Shown here: one piece after another, positions 50,204 to 57,121 of the stretch
Position numbering within the stretch: the stretch's first letter is position 1
Layout of the letters: each line of letters starts with the position of its first letter
Assembly (NCBI RefSeq): GCF_038396845.1
Contig: NZ_CP151587.1
Coordinates: forward strand, 1 to 64,000
DNA from: Gymnodinialimonas sp. 57CJ19
GTDB lineage: Bacteria; Pseudomonadota; Alphaproteobacteria; Rhodobacterales; Rhodobacteraceae
Direction of reading: 5' to 3'
DNA: 64,000 bases
Translations under genes and position numbers: made by a program
Notes under the pieces: model-generated
Databases searched by the model: none
What the model saw: the letters and a program-made list of their open reading frames with translations, nothing else
Told to the model about the DNA's origin: nothing

Positions 50204-51264
50204 CCGGCTCTCCCTACAGCGGCCTTGCAGCCCGCGCATTTTGGCGGGGCGGTGTGGCGGGGGCCTCGCCCTTTCCGGCCGACATCTATCGCCCCAAGTT
50301 TGCCGTCACCAAAGACACCAAGGTTTTCACCGCAGGGTCATGCTTCGCGCAGCATGTGGGCGCGGCAATGAAGGGCGCTGGCATCAACGTGATAGATGCC
50401 GAACCCGCCCGACGCGGCCTGCCGCCGGAAACCGCCAAGCGCTTTGGCTACGGCGTCTATTCCGCGCGTTTCGGCAATATCTACACGGTCAAACAGTTCC
50501 GCCAATTGGTCGAAGAAATGGACGGCGCCAAACCGGCCCTGCCGGTGTGGGAGAAGGGCGGGCGCTTTTGGGATGCGCAACGCCCCGGCGTGGAACCGGA
50601 AGGGCTCGCGTCCGAGGCTTTGGTACAAGAAATGCGGGCGCAACATCTGGCGGCTTTGGCCCGCGCCCTGCAAGAGGCAGATGTGATCGTCTTCACCCTA
50701 GGCCTGACAGAGGCATGGGAACATCGCGAATCCGGCACCGTCTACCCCACGGCGCCGGGCACCATCGCAGGCCAATACGACCCCGACGTCTTCCGTTTTG
50801 CCAACTACGGCGTGGCTGACATCATCGAAGACTTCACCGCGCTGGAAGAGGCTTTGGCCTCGATCAACCCAGACCTGAAGTGGCTGCTGACCGTGTCACC
50901 TGTTCCGTTGGCGGCCACGGCCTCAGGCGATCACGTATTGCCCGCCACCGTACGCTCCAAGTCCGTGTTGCGCGTGATTTGCGATATGCTGGCCGACAGC
51001 AGCGAGCGGATAGATTACTTCCCCAGCTACGAATTGGTGACCTCGCCTGCTCATCCGCAAAGCGTCTTCGCCGACGATCTACGCTCTGTCCGGCCCGAGA
51101 TCGTCGCCCAGATCATGCAATGCTTCCTATCCGCCCACGGTTTGCGCGGCGAGGAAGACGCGGCAGCGGCTGAGGAGCCGTCTGCCCCAAACTCCCCGCC
51201 CGAGGATGACGCCATCTGCGAAGATATCCTCTTGGACGCTTTCGCCCCGTCGGAGGCGAAATGA
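50200..51264 (+). CDS. GSCFA domain protein
   Basis: A 354-residue protein with the family-naming motif GSCFA at residues 46-50 (TAGSCFAQHVG). RFGNIYT (about 90-96) and FTLGLTEAW (about 166-174) are further conserved segments. The GSCFA family (PF08885) has an SGNH-hydrolase-like fold; the Ser in GSCFA is the likely nucleophile. Roles are unproven, though such proteins often sit near surface polysaccharide genes. The start is a GTG overlapping the VOC stop, and its own stop overlaps the next gene's ATG, so VOC, GSCFA and the SGNH-like gene are translated together. No signal peptide is evident. Confidence 0.87.
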   Translation: MTGSPYSGLAARAFWRGGVAGASPFPADIYRPKFAVTKDTKVFTAGSCFAQHVGAAMKGAGINVIDAEPARRGLPPETAKRFGYGVYSARFGNIYTVKQFRQLVEEMDGAKPALPVWEKGGRFWDAQRPGVEPEGLASEALVQEMRAQHLAALARALQEADVIVFTLGLTEAWEHRESGTVYPTAPGTIAGQYDPDVFRFANYGVADIIEDFTALEEALASINPDLKWLLTVSPVPLAATASGDHVLPATVRSKSVLRVICDMLADSSERIDYFPSYELVTSPAHPQSVFADDLRSVRPEIVAQIMQCFLSAHGLRGEEDAAAAEEPSAPNSPPEDDAICEDILLDAFAPSEAK

Positions 51265-52040
51265 CACCGCCGATTCGCAAAGTCGCCGTCATCGGCACAT
51301 CCAACATTGGCGCGGTGAAATACGCCCAAGACCGAATTGCATCTACCCACCCCACCCTCGCGCTGACCTGTTACGGCCTGTCCGGCGGCAAGTTTGATGG
51401 CGCCTGCACCAATGATGGCGCCTTTGGCCCGGACCGGTCTGACCACGCCGCGATGAAACTGGCCCGGCGGGTGAACGGCGCGGCGACCCTTGATCTCGCG
51501 CCCTTCTCCGACATCCTCGTGATTGGCGACACCATCGGCATGCCTTCCACCCTATGGACGGCGCTGTCCTATGACGTTGCCGATTGGCCCACACGCACGG
51601 GCCGCGATTTGCTGTCTCTGCCCGCCCTCCATGCCACCATGGACGAGGCGATTGCCGCCCGCGCCGACCACCTGCGGGCGCAGTTCGGCACCCGCCCCCT
51701 GTATGTCGCCCTCGCGCCCTACCCCACCACGGCGGTTGTTCCCAAAGGCGACCACCACCAGCAACCCTATGCGTCCATGGCCAGCCACCCCCACGCCGAC
51801 GAATTGCATGCCCTATACCGCTCTGCCCTGACCCGCGCCTTGGCCGCCCGCGACATGATTTTCGTACCGCAACCCGACGAAACCATCGCCGCCCCGTTTC
51901 TGACAAAGAAGCCCTATGGGCTTGGATCGATGGATTTCCGGGCCGAGGGTCGCTTGCTCAACGATCACCGCCATATGAACGCCAATTTCGGTGCTTCGCT
52001 TTTCAACGCCTTTGCGATAGCAATCGGTGCAACACGTTAA
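51261..52040 (+). CDS. hypothetical protein, possible SGNH-hydrolase fold
   Basis: A 259-residue protein. The first strand and turn [13 protein letters not shown] (about residues 8-20) resemble the GDS-type block I of SGNH hydrolases. The C-terminal [10 protein letters not shown] (about 237-246) resembles the DxxH block V with its catalytic Asp and His. [13 protein letters not shown] (about 84-96) may supply a middle block. I infer an esterase-like fold at moderate confidence and recognise no named family. It overlaps the GSCFA gene by 4 bp (ATGA) and precedes scoB by 32 bases. Confidence 0.68.
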   Translation: MTPPIRKVAVIGTSNIGAVKYAQDRIASTHPTLALTCYGLSGGKFDGACTNDGAFGPDRSDHAAMKLARRVNGAATLDLAPFSDILVIGDTIGMPSTLWTALSYDVADWPTRTGRDLLSLPALHATMDEAIAARADHLRAQFGTRPLYVALAPYPTTAVVPKGDHHQQPYASMASHPHADELHALYRSALTRALAARDMIFVPQPDETIAAPFLTKKPYGLGSMDFRAEGRLLNDHRHMNANFGASLFNAFAIAIGATR

Positions 52041-52072
52041 TACGCTTACCCTTAGTCCGAAGGAGATACCCT

Positions 52073-52696
52073 ATGTGGGACCGCAACCAGATGGCCGCCC
52101 GTGCCGCGCAAGAGCTTCAGGACGGCTGGTATGTGAACCTTGGCATCGGCATCCCGACGTTGGTGTCCAACTACATCCCCGACGGGATCGAGGTGACACT
52201 ACAGTCGGAAAACGGGATGCTTGGCATGGGCCCCTTCCCGATTGAAGGTGAAGAAGACGCAGACCTGATCAACGCAGGCAAGCAGACGATCACCGAGCTG
52301 CCGCATACCTCTTACTTCGATAGCTCTCAGTCCTTCGGCATGATCCGGGGCGGCAAGATCGCCATGGCAATCCTTGGGGCAATGGAGGTGGCCGAGAACG
52401 GCGACCTCGCCAACTGGATGATCCCCGGCAAGCTGGTCAAGGGCATGGGTGGCGCGATGGATCTGGTTGCGGGCGTGGGCCGGGTGGTTGTGGTAATGGA
52501 CCACACCAATAAACACGGCGACAGCAAGGTGCTGCGCGAATGCACCCTTCCGCTGACCGGTAAAAGCGTCGTGGACCGGATCATCACCAACCTTGGCGTG
52601 ATGGATGTGGTCGAGGGCGGATTAAAGATCGTTGAGACCGCCGAGGGCGTCACCGAAGACGAGCTGCGCGCCGCCACGCAGGCCACGATTGTCTGA
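52073..52696 (+). CDS. scoB: 3-oxoacid CoA-transferase subunit B
   Basis: A 207-residue beta subunit. The catalytic Glu46 lies in [10 protein letters not shown], which forms the enzyme-CoA thioester. LGIGIPTLV (about 23-31) and [14 protein letters not shown] (about 92-105) fit the family. AAGGAG sits 7 bases before the ATG at 52073. It pairs with scoA at 49109 despite the three genes between. The acyl-CoA thioesterase gene overlaps its 3' end. Confidence 0.93.
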   Translation: MWDRNQMAARAAQELQDGWYVNLGIGIPTLVSNYIPDGIEVTLQSENGMLGMGPFPIEGEEDADLINAGKQTITELPHTSYFDSSQSFGMIRGGKIAMAILGAMEVAENGDLANWMIPGKLVKGMGGAMDLVAGVGRVVVVMDHTNKHGDSKVLRECTLPLTGKSVVDRIITNLGVMDVVEGGLKIVETAEGVTEDELRAATQATIV

Positions 52697-53078
52697 ACCG
52701 CGCTGCCCCCAAGGCACGCTGACCCTGCAAACCGTTCCCATGCCCGGCGATACCAACGCGGGCGGGGACGTGTTTGGCGGCTGGGTGGTGAGCCAGATGG
52801 ACATCGCAGCTGGCACCACCGCCATTGACCGCGCCCAAGGACGTTGCGCCACCGTTGCGATTGAAGCGCTGCGCTTCCACGCGCCGGTTCTGGTGGGGGA
52901 TCTCTTCTCGGTCTACACCCAGATCACGGCGACGGGCCGCACTTCGGTGACCATGCATATCGAGGCTTGGGTTCGGCGTCAGCGCACGAGTGAGAAAATC
53001 CTCGTGACCGAGGGCGACTTCACGTTTGTGGCCATCGCAGAATCCGGCGTGACCCGACCTCTGCCGCCTGAAGCCTAG
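52689..53078 (+). CDS. acyl-CoA thioesterase (YciA-like hotdog)
   Basis: A protein of about 129 residues with the single-hotdog YciA pattern: [27 protein letters not shown] (segments [14 protein letters not shown] and VSQMD), then [17 protein letters not shown]. The catalytic Asp is in GDVFGG. It hydrolyses acyl-CoA esters in the cytoplasm. The start is uncertain: a TTG at 52689 overlapping the scoB stop by 8 bases gives the full first strand, whereas the first ATG (52740) would remove it. Its stop overlaps the convergent transglycosylase gene by 4 bp. Confidence 0.85.
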   Translation: MSEPRCPQGTLTLQTVPMPGDTNAGGDVFGGWVVSQMDIAAGTTAIDRAQGRCATVAIEALRFHAPVLVGDLFSVYTQITATGRTSVTMHIEAWVRRQRTSEKILVTEGDFTFVAIAESGVTRPLPPEA

Positions 53079-53887
53079 TTCATCATCTGGAAAACGCAGC
53101 CGTCCGACACCAGATCGGGCGGCGTATTGCACAGGCCCCGGGCCATCGCCCAAGCGGACAAGACACGGGGCACATAGGTGCGGGTCTCATCATACTCGGG
53201 CACGCCGCCTGCCCGTGTGACCGCGCCTTCGCCGGCGTTATAGGCGGCCAGCACCAGAATCGGATCTCGGTCGAAGGTTTCCATGAGCCAATCGAGGTAA
53301 GCCACGCCTCCGGCGATGTTCTGGGCCGGGTCCATGGCGTCGGTGACGCCGAAGCGTTCAGCCGTGGCGGGGATCAGTTGCATCAACCCCTGCGCCCCCG
53401 CGCCGCTTTCCGCATCCACGCGCCCGGCACTTTCTGCGGCGATGACCGCCAGCGCGAAAGCAGGAGAGACCTGCGTGCCAATGGTGGCGGCCAAGATCTC
53501 TCGGCCGTGACTGGCGGCGATCCGGCTGACGGTATCCAGACGCGGCGCGCCAAGACCGCTGGCCTCGGGGGCTTGGGCCAAATGCTCCTGCGCGGCCCAG
53601 AATCGCGCCGGATCGGCAGGCATCTGGCTTGGCACCGCGGCCCAGAACCACGCCGACGCCCCGTCAGATGCAGGCGCGATCGCGGCGGCCACCTCGTCCA
53701 AAGCGGGCACTTCCGCTGCCGGCGCGCCCTGCCGCACCATATCTTCTTCGGTGATCTGAATATTAATGCGCGGGCCCGTTTGCCCGGCCTCCGGGGCGCG
53801 GACAAAGCGAATTTCGCTTTCTTGCGCGACGGCAGAGTTGCCCAAAAGGACCGCAAAAGCGGTCCTCCACACTATCCGATTGATCAT
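53075..53887 (-). CDS. exported lytic transglycosylase (SLT domain)
   Basis: A 270-residue protein with a signal peptide (about residues 1-21, ending AVAQ), a low-complexity region to about 115, and an SLT domain. Catalytic Glu152 lies in IAAESAGR, GAGAQGLMQLIPATA follows at about 162-176, and AAYNAGEGAV near 210 is the second signature. The C terminus ends in a probable disulfide pair (Cys in GLCNTP and DGCVFQ). It sits next to the pilin cluster and may open the wall for pilus passage; this is inference from position only. Confidence 0.9.
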   Translation of the reverse strand: MINRIVWRTAFAVLLGNSAVAQESEIRFVRAPEAGQTGPRINIQITEEDMVRQGAPAAEVPALDEVAAAIAPASDGASAWFWAAVPSQMPADPARFWAAQEHLAQAPEASGLGAPRLDTVSRIAASHGREILAATIGTQVSPAFALAVIAAESAGRVDAESGAGAQGLMQLIPATAERFGVTDAMDPAQNIAGGVAYLDWLMETFDRDPILVLAAYNAGEGAVTRAGGVPEYDETRTYVPRVLSAWAMARGLCNTPPDLVSDGCVFQMMN

Positions 53888-53981
53888 GGATCACCTGTAA
53901 AACTGCTCAAAACGCCTTGTTTTACTGGTCTTCGCCAGTTGTCAGAGCGCCAATTTCTGAATCATGCCCCAAACAGACGCC

Positions 53982-54010
53982 TTAAAACAACCCGGCAAGT
54001 TTCGCATAAA
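53982..54010 (+). promoter_or_regulatory. candidate promoter of pilin copy 1
   Basis: TTAAAA, 17 bases, CATAAA: a weak sigma-70-like pair that is preserved in the leaders of copies 2 (from 54496) and 3 (from 55011). A transcript starting just downstream would have a leader of about 116 bases containing a TTAACCAT sequence that resembles a CtrA half-site. Confidence 0.3.
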
Positions 54011-54132
54011 TTGCGCACAGACGCCCCATTCCCGCCCCGATTAACCATCAAACAGTACGCATCCCAAGGGCAGCGGCCCACACGGGAACCGCAACCTGGA
54101 ACTGAACAACTTTTATCAAATTGGAGACTACC

Positions 54133-54336
54133 ATGACTAACTTCATCAAAAACTTCGCAGCAGACGAATCCGGCGCCGTGACCGTTGACTGGGTCGTTTT
54201 GACCGCTGCTCTCGTTGGTCTCGGCCTGGCCGTCATGGCCGTTGTGTCCAACGGTGTTGAAGATCTGTCCGGCGACATCAACACCCAGCTGTTGACCGAC
54301 CACACTGCCCCAGCGTTCGCTGTTCCAACTGAATAA
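54133..54336 (+). CDS. Flp/Tad-type pilin, tandem copy 1
   Basis: A 67-residue prepilin. The leader ends at Gly14 (DESG) and the mature chain would start AVTVDWVVLTAALVG, a hydrophobic helix (about 15-42), giving a 53-residue pilin with a short polar tail. The layout G|XXXXEY of Flp pilins is kept except that Glu5-Tyr6 is Asp5-Trp6. GGAGA lies 5 bases before the ATG at 54133. The protein is identical to copies 2 and 3. The tad genes that follow support the pilin call. Processing needs a TadV peptidase, which is not in the window. Confidence 0.87.
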   Translation: MTNFIKNFAADESGAVTVDWVVLTAALVGLGLAVMAVVSNGVEDLSGDINTQLLTDHTAPAFAVPTE

Positions 54337-54379
54337 TCTGGAAACGACTAATTTCAGCATCCACTGCTGATTTACGTAG

Positions 54380-54410
54380 CCGTCGCGCTCCCCCAGAGCG
54401 CGGCGGTTTT
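54380..54410 (+). terminator. terminator of pilin copy 1
   Basis: An 11-bp stem (CCGTCGCGCTC / GAGCGCGGCGG, one T-G wobble) with a 5-base loop followed by TTTTCGTTT. Confidence 0.93.
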
Positions 54411-54647
54411 CGTTTGCCGTTCAGCCCTCTTCTGAAGCCCTCGTAAGATTCGTTGACGATGACGGGTAGCCGATCCGGCCTTATCTGGCGCTGCCTTAAA
54501 ACAACCCGCCAAGTATCTCATAAATTGCGCACAGACGCCCCATTCCCGCCCCGATTAACCATCAAACAATACTCATCCCAAGGGCAGCGGCCCACAACGG
54601 GAACCGCAACCTGGAACTGAACAACTTATATCAAATTGGAGACTACC

Positions 54648-54851
54648 ATGACTAACTTCATCAAAAACTTCGCAGCAGACGAATCCGGCGCCGTGACTGT
54701 TGACTGGGTCGTTCTGACCGCAGCCCTCGTTGGTCTCGGCTTGGCCGTCATGGCCGTTGTGTCCAACGGTGTTGAAGACCTCTCGGGCGACATCAACACC
54801 CAGCTGCTGACCGACCACACTGCCCCAGCGTTCGCTGTTCCAACTGAATAA
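54648..54851 (+). CDS. Flp/Tad-type pilin, tandem copy 2
   Basis: This copy encodes the same 67-residue prepilin as copies 1 and 3. It differs from copy 1 at nine codons, all silent (for example ACC/ACT, GCT/GCA, GAT/GAC). The ribosome binding site GGAGA and leader are conserved. Because each unit has its own terminator, it should be transcribed as a single gene. Confidence 0.87.
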   Translation: MTNFIKNFAADESGAVTVDWVVLTAALVGLGLAVMAVVSNGVEDLSGDINTQLLTDHTAPAFAVPTE

Positions 54852-54894
54852 TCTGGAAACGACTAATTTCAGCATCCACTGCTGATTTACGTAG

Positions 54895-54925
54895 CCGTCG
54901 CGCTCCCCCAGAGCGCGGCGGTTTT
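54895..54925 (+). terminator. terminator of pilin copy 2
   Basis: Same 11-bp stem and T-run as the copy 1 terminator, 515 bp downstream of it. Confidence 0.93.
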
Positions 54926-55162
54926 CGTTTGCCGTACAGCCCTTTTCTGAAGCCCGCGTGAGATTCGTTGACGATGACGGGTAGCCGATCCGGCCTTATC
55001 TGGCGCTGCCTTAAAACAACCCGCCAAGTTTCTCATAAATTGCGCACAGACGCCCCATTCCCGCCCCGATTAACCATCAAACAATACTCATCCCAAGGGC
55101 AGCGGCCCACAACGGGAACCGCAACCTGGAACTGAACAACTTTTATCAAATTGGAGACTACC

Positions 55163-55366
55163 ATGACTAACTTCATCAAAAACTTCGCAGCAGACGAATC
55201 CGGCGCCGTGACCGTTGACTGGGTCGTTCTGACCGCTGCTCTCGTTGGTCTCGGCTTGGCCGTCATGGCCGTTGTGTCCAACGGTGTTGAAGACCTCTCG
55301 GGCGACATCAACACCCAGCTGCTGACCGACCACACTGCCCCAGCGTTCGCTGTTCCAACTGAATAA
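55163..55366 (+). CDS. Flp/Tad-type pilin, tandem copy 3
   Basis: Third gene for the identical 67-residue prepilin. It differs from copy 2 at three codons and from copy 1 at six, all silent, and shares some variants with each, as expected if the copies exchange sequence. The leader matches the other units. After its terminator the repeat stops and unrelated sequence leads to the fourth pilin. Confidence 0.87.
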   Translation: MTNFIKNFAADESGAVTVDWVVLTAALVGLGLAVMAVVSNGVEDLSGDINTQLLTDHTAPAFAVPTE

Positions 55367-55409
55367 TCTGGAAACGACTAATTTCAGCACCTACTGCTGA
55401 TTTACGTAA

Positions 55410-55440
55410 CCGTCGCGCTCCCCCAGAGCGCGGCGGTTTT
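55410..55440 (+). terminator. terminator of pilin copy 3
   Basis: Same 11-bp stem and T-run as in copies 1 and 2; the repeat homology ends just after it. Confidence 0.93.
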
Positions 55441-55653
55441 CGTTTGGGGGGGCTCGGCCCCACAAGACCCGAAAAATCGACTAAAGCCTTACGGAAACGG
55501 GCGTCCGCGAACGAACCCCTGCCACATTCTTGCCCCCAGTTTCCCGCCAAACATTCCCTGCGCTCATCGAACAGCGCCGGTGCAGAACGCGCCTCGGTCC
55601 TTCCTTCCGAACGGATCGGCAATTTTCTCACTGACAAAATGGGAGTTCCTATA

Positions 55654-55878
55654 ATGGCTCTGTCGCACATCACGAATTTCGCCCTTAACGAATCTGGCGC
55701 CGTCACGGTTGACTGGGTTGTCCTGACCGCCGCCCTCGTGGGCCTTGGTTTGGCTGTCATGTCTGTCGTCTCGGGCGGTGTTGAGAACCTCTCTACCGAT
55801 ATTGGCCAAGGCCTGACGGACACAGATCCGCTGACCGATCCATTCGTGGGCAACACGACGTTCACCGAAACTCAATAA
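55654..55878 (+). CDS. Flp/Tad-type pilin, divergent fourth copy
   Basis: A 74-residue prepilin (MALSHITNFALNESG leader, then AVTVDWVVLTAALVG). The cleavage region and helix are almost identical to the three tandem copies, but the leader and C-terminal tail differ, the latter being Thr/Asp-rich (TDTDPLTDPF). GGGAG lies 8 bases before the ATG at 55654. Its flanks do not share the 515-bp repeat. It could be a minor pilin or a differently regulated major pilin. The longer open frame upstream (from 55444) is not supported. Confidence 0.85.
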   Translation: MALSHITNFALNESGAVTVDWVVLTAALVGLGLAVMSVVSGGVENLSTDIGQGLTDTDPLTDPFVGNTTFTETQ

Positions 55879-55893
55879 TGCGCGCCTTGCCCG

Positions 55894-55923
55894 CCTCGGG
55901 TGCCCTTCGGGGCAATCCCGAGG
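55894..55923 (+). terminator. stable hairpin after the fourth pilin
   Basis: CCTCGGG-TGCCC, a TTCG tetraloop, GGGCA, a two-base bulge and CCCGAGG form a very stable stem 16 bases after the stop. There is no T-run, so it may protect the pilin mRNA 3' end or partly end transcription before cpaB. Confidence 0.6.
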
Positions 55924-56081
55924 TCGGCCAGGTCTGCGCCAGGGGCCAAAGTGGCCGCGCCACGGTCATTCCGTAACGCCACCATGTTTTCGCCCGATTC
56001 CTGCGCAACAAACGCGGGGTGTAGCCAGCTTTGTTGCCGGGATTGTCCCGGCACGGGCAGTTAAATTACGAGGTGGGCAAC

Positions 56082-56906
56082 ATGCGTATCGTTTTCATTC
56101 TAGTCCTTGCCGTTGGCGTCGGCCTGGCCGGCTTTGCCGTTTCAATCGCCAAAGATCGTTTTGACCAATATCAGACCGCGCTGGCCGAACAGCGCGATGC
56201 AATCCTTCCCACCGTCGAGGTGGTCGTGGTCAACAGGCAGCTCCGCTACGGAGAGCGCCTGACCCCGGAGGATGTCCAACTTATCCGTTGGCCGGCCGAG
56301 CACGTCCCCTTTGGCGCGTTCACATCGATGGAAGACCTGTTTCCCGCCGACGGGGACGAGCCGCGCACTGTCATTCGGATGATGGAACAGCACGAGCCGA
56401 TCCTTCTGGCCAAAGTCACCGCCCCCGGTGAAGACGCGGGCGTTGCCTCGCGCCTGGAAGAGGGGATGCGCGCCATTGCGTTGCGTGTCGACGTGAACTC
56501 GGGCGTGTCCGGCTTCCTGCGTCCCGGTGACCGTGTGGACGTTTACTGGACCGGCCCTGGCCGCAACGGGGATACCGTAACCCGCCTGATCCGGGCCAAC
56601 GTGCAGTTGATCGCAATCGACCAGATCGCCGATGAACAGCGCAACAGCCCGACCATCGCGCGGACCATCACCGTCACGGCGCGGCCTGAAGATGTGGCCG
56701 CTCTCACGCAAGCCCAGGGCTCCGGCTCTTTGACGCTGGCGCTGGTTGGCGTGAACGATGACACCGAGCAAGGCGAAGTCGAAGTTTCGACCTCTGCGCT
56801 TCTGGGTGAGGTCGAAGTGGTGGCCTCCGATGGGCCTCGTGTTTGCACCGTTCGCAACCGTCGCGGCGCTGAAGTTGTCATCACCCAAGTTCCCTGCGTG
56901 AACTGA
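56082..56906 (+). CDS. cpaB: Tad pilus assembly protein CpaB (RcpC)
   Basis: A 274-residue protein with an N-terminal membrane/signal segment (residues 2-20), then a SAF domain (about 47-115, with VVVVNRQLRYGERLTPEDV as VVVVNRQL and RLTPEDVQLIRWP) and the RcpC/CpaB domain (ALRVDVNSGVSGFLRPGDRVDVYW, read as VNSGVSGFLRPGDRVDV, about 132-150). CpaB probably helps assemble the periplasmic part of the secretin channel. GAGGTGGG precedes the ATG at 56082, which opens the membrane segment. A terminator-like hairpin follows. Confidence 0.94.
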   Translation: MRIVFILVLAVGVGLAGFAVSIAKDRFDQYQTALAEQRDAILPTVEVVVVNRQLRYGERLTPEDVQLIRWPAEHVPFGAFTSMEDLFPADGDEPRTVIRMMEQHEPILLAKVTAPGEDAGVASRLEEGMRAIALRVDVNSGVSGFLRPGDRVDVYWTGPGRNGDTVTRLIRANVQLIAIDQIADEQRNSPTIARTITVTARPEDVAALTQAQGSGSLTLALVGVNDDTEQGEVEVSTSALLGEVEVVASDGPRVCTVRNRRGAEVVITQVPCVN

Positions 56907-56916
56907 CGCTACACAC

Positions 56917-57000
56917 TTTATCCACAGCCCACCAAGGCGCCCCGGCTTCCCGCCGCGGGCGCCTTTATTCATGTGGATAAATCGCAACCGTTGTGGATAT
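56917..57000. promoter_or_regulatory. cluster of DnaA-box sequences upstream of cpaC
   Basis: TTATCCACA at 56918-56926 is a perfect DnaA box; its inverse TGTGGATAA at 56972-56980 is also perfect; TGTGGATAT at 56992-57000 has one mismatch. The first two, with one more base each, form a 10-bp inverted repeat around the hairpin at 56936-56963. The gap lies between cpaB and cpaC, 122 bases before cpaC. Confidence 0.6.
56936..56969 (+). terminator. terminator-like hairpin after cpaB
   Basis: GGCGCCC (56936-56942) pairs with GGGCGCC (56957-56963) around a 14-base loop and is followed by TTTATT. It may separate the cpaB transcript from cpaC. Confidence 0.6.
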
Positions 57001-57121
57001 GGCACATGAACGTCACGCCACAACGCCATGATTCTTGCGTGAAAAGAGGAAATGAGGCATGTTGCCCCAAAGGGCGGCCATTTGGACAACGCCTTACACC
57101 GTGGCATAGAGGCAGGTCACA

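Larger units (their letters stand above)
53979..55440 (+). repeat. triplicated 515-bp pilin unit
   Basis: Three near-identical direct repeats begin at 53979, 54493 and 55008. Each holds a leader of about 154 bases, a pilin gene and a terminator; the first two are followed by the same roughly 85-base spacer. The start codons are exactly 515 bp apart. Copy 1 lacks one base in the leader relative to the others. The sequence before copy 1 and after the third terminator is unrelated, so the array has clean edges. Confidence 0.95.

Noticed and set aside
54041..54048. CtrA binding site in the pilin leader
   Set aside because: TTAACCAT is present in all three leaders but the second TTAA half-site at the required spacing is missing, so I mention it only as a half-site.
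53979..55440. Assembly duplication artefact
   Set aside because: The copies differ by silent substitutions and a leader indel, and the spacer differs between copies, so they are not identical collapsed or duplicated reads; confirmation by long reads is still listed.
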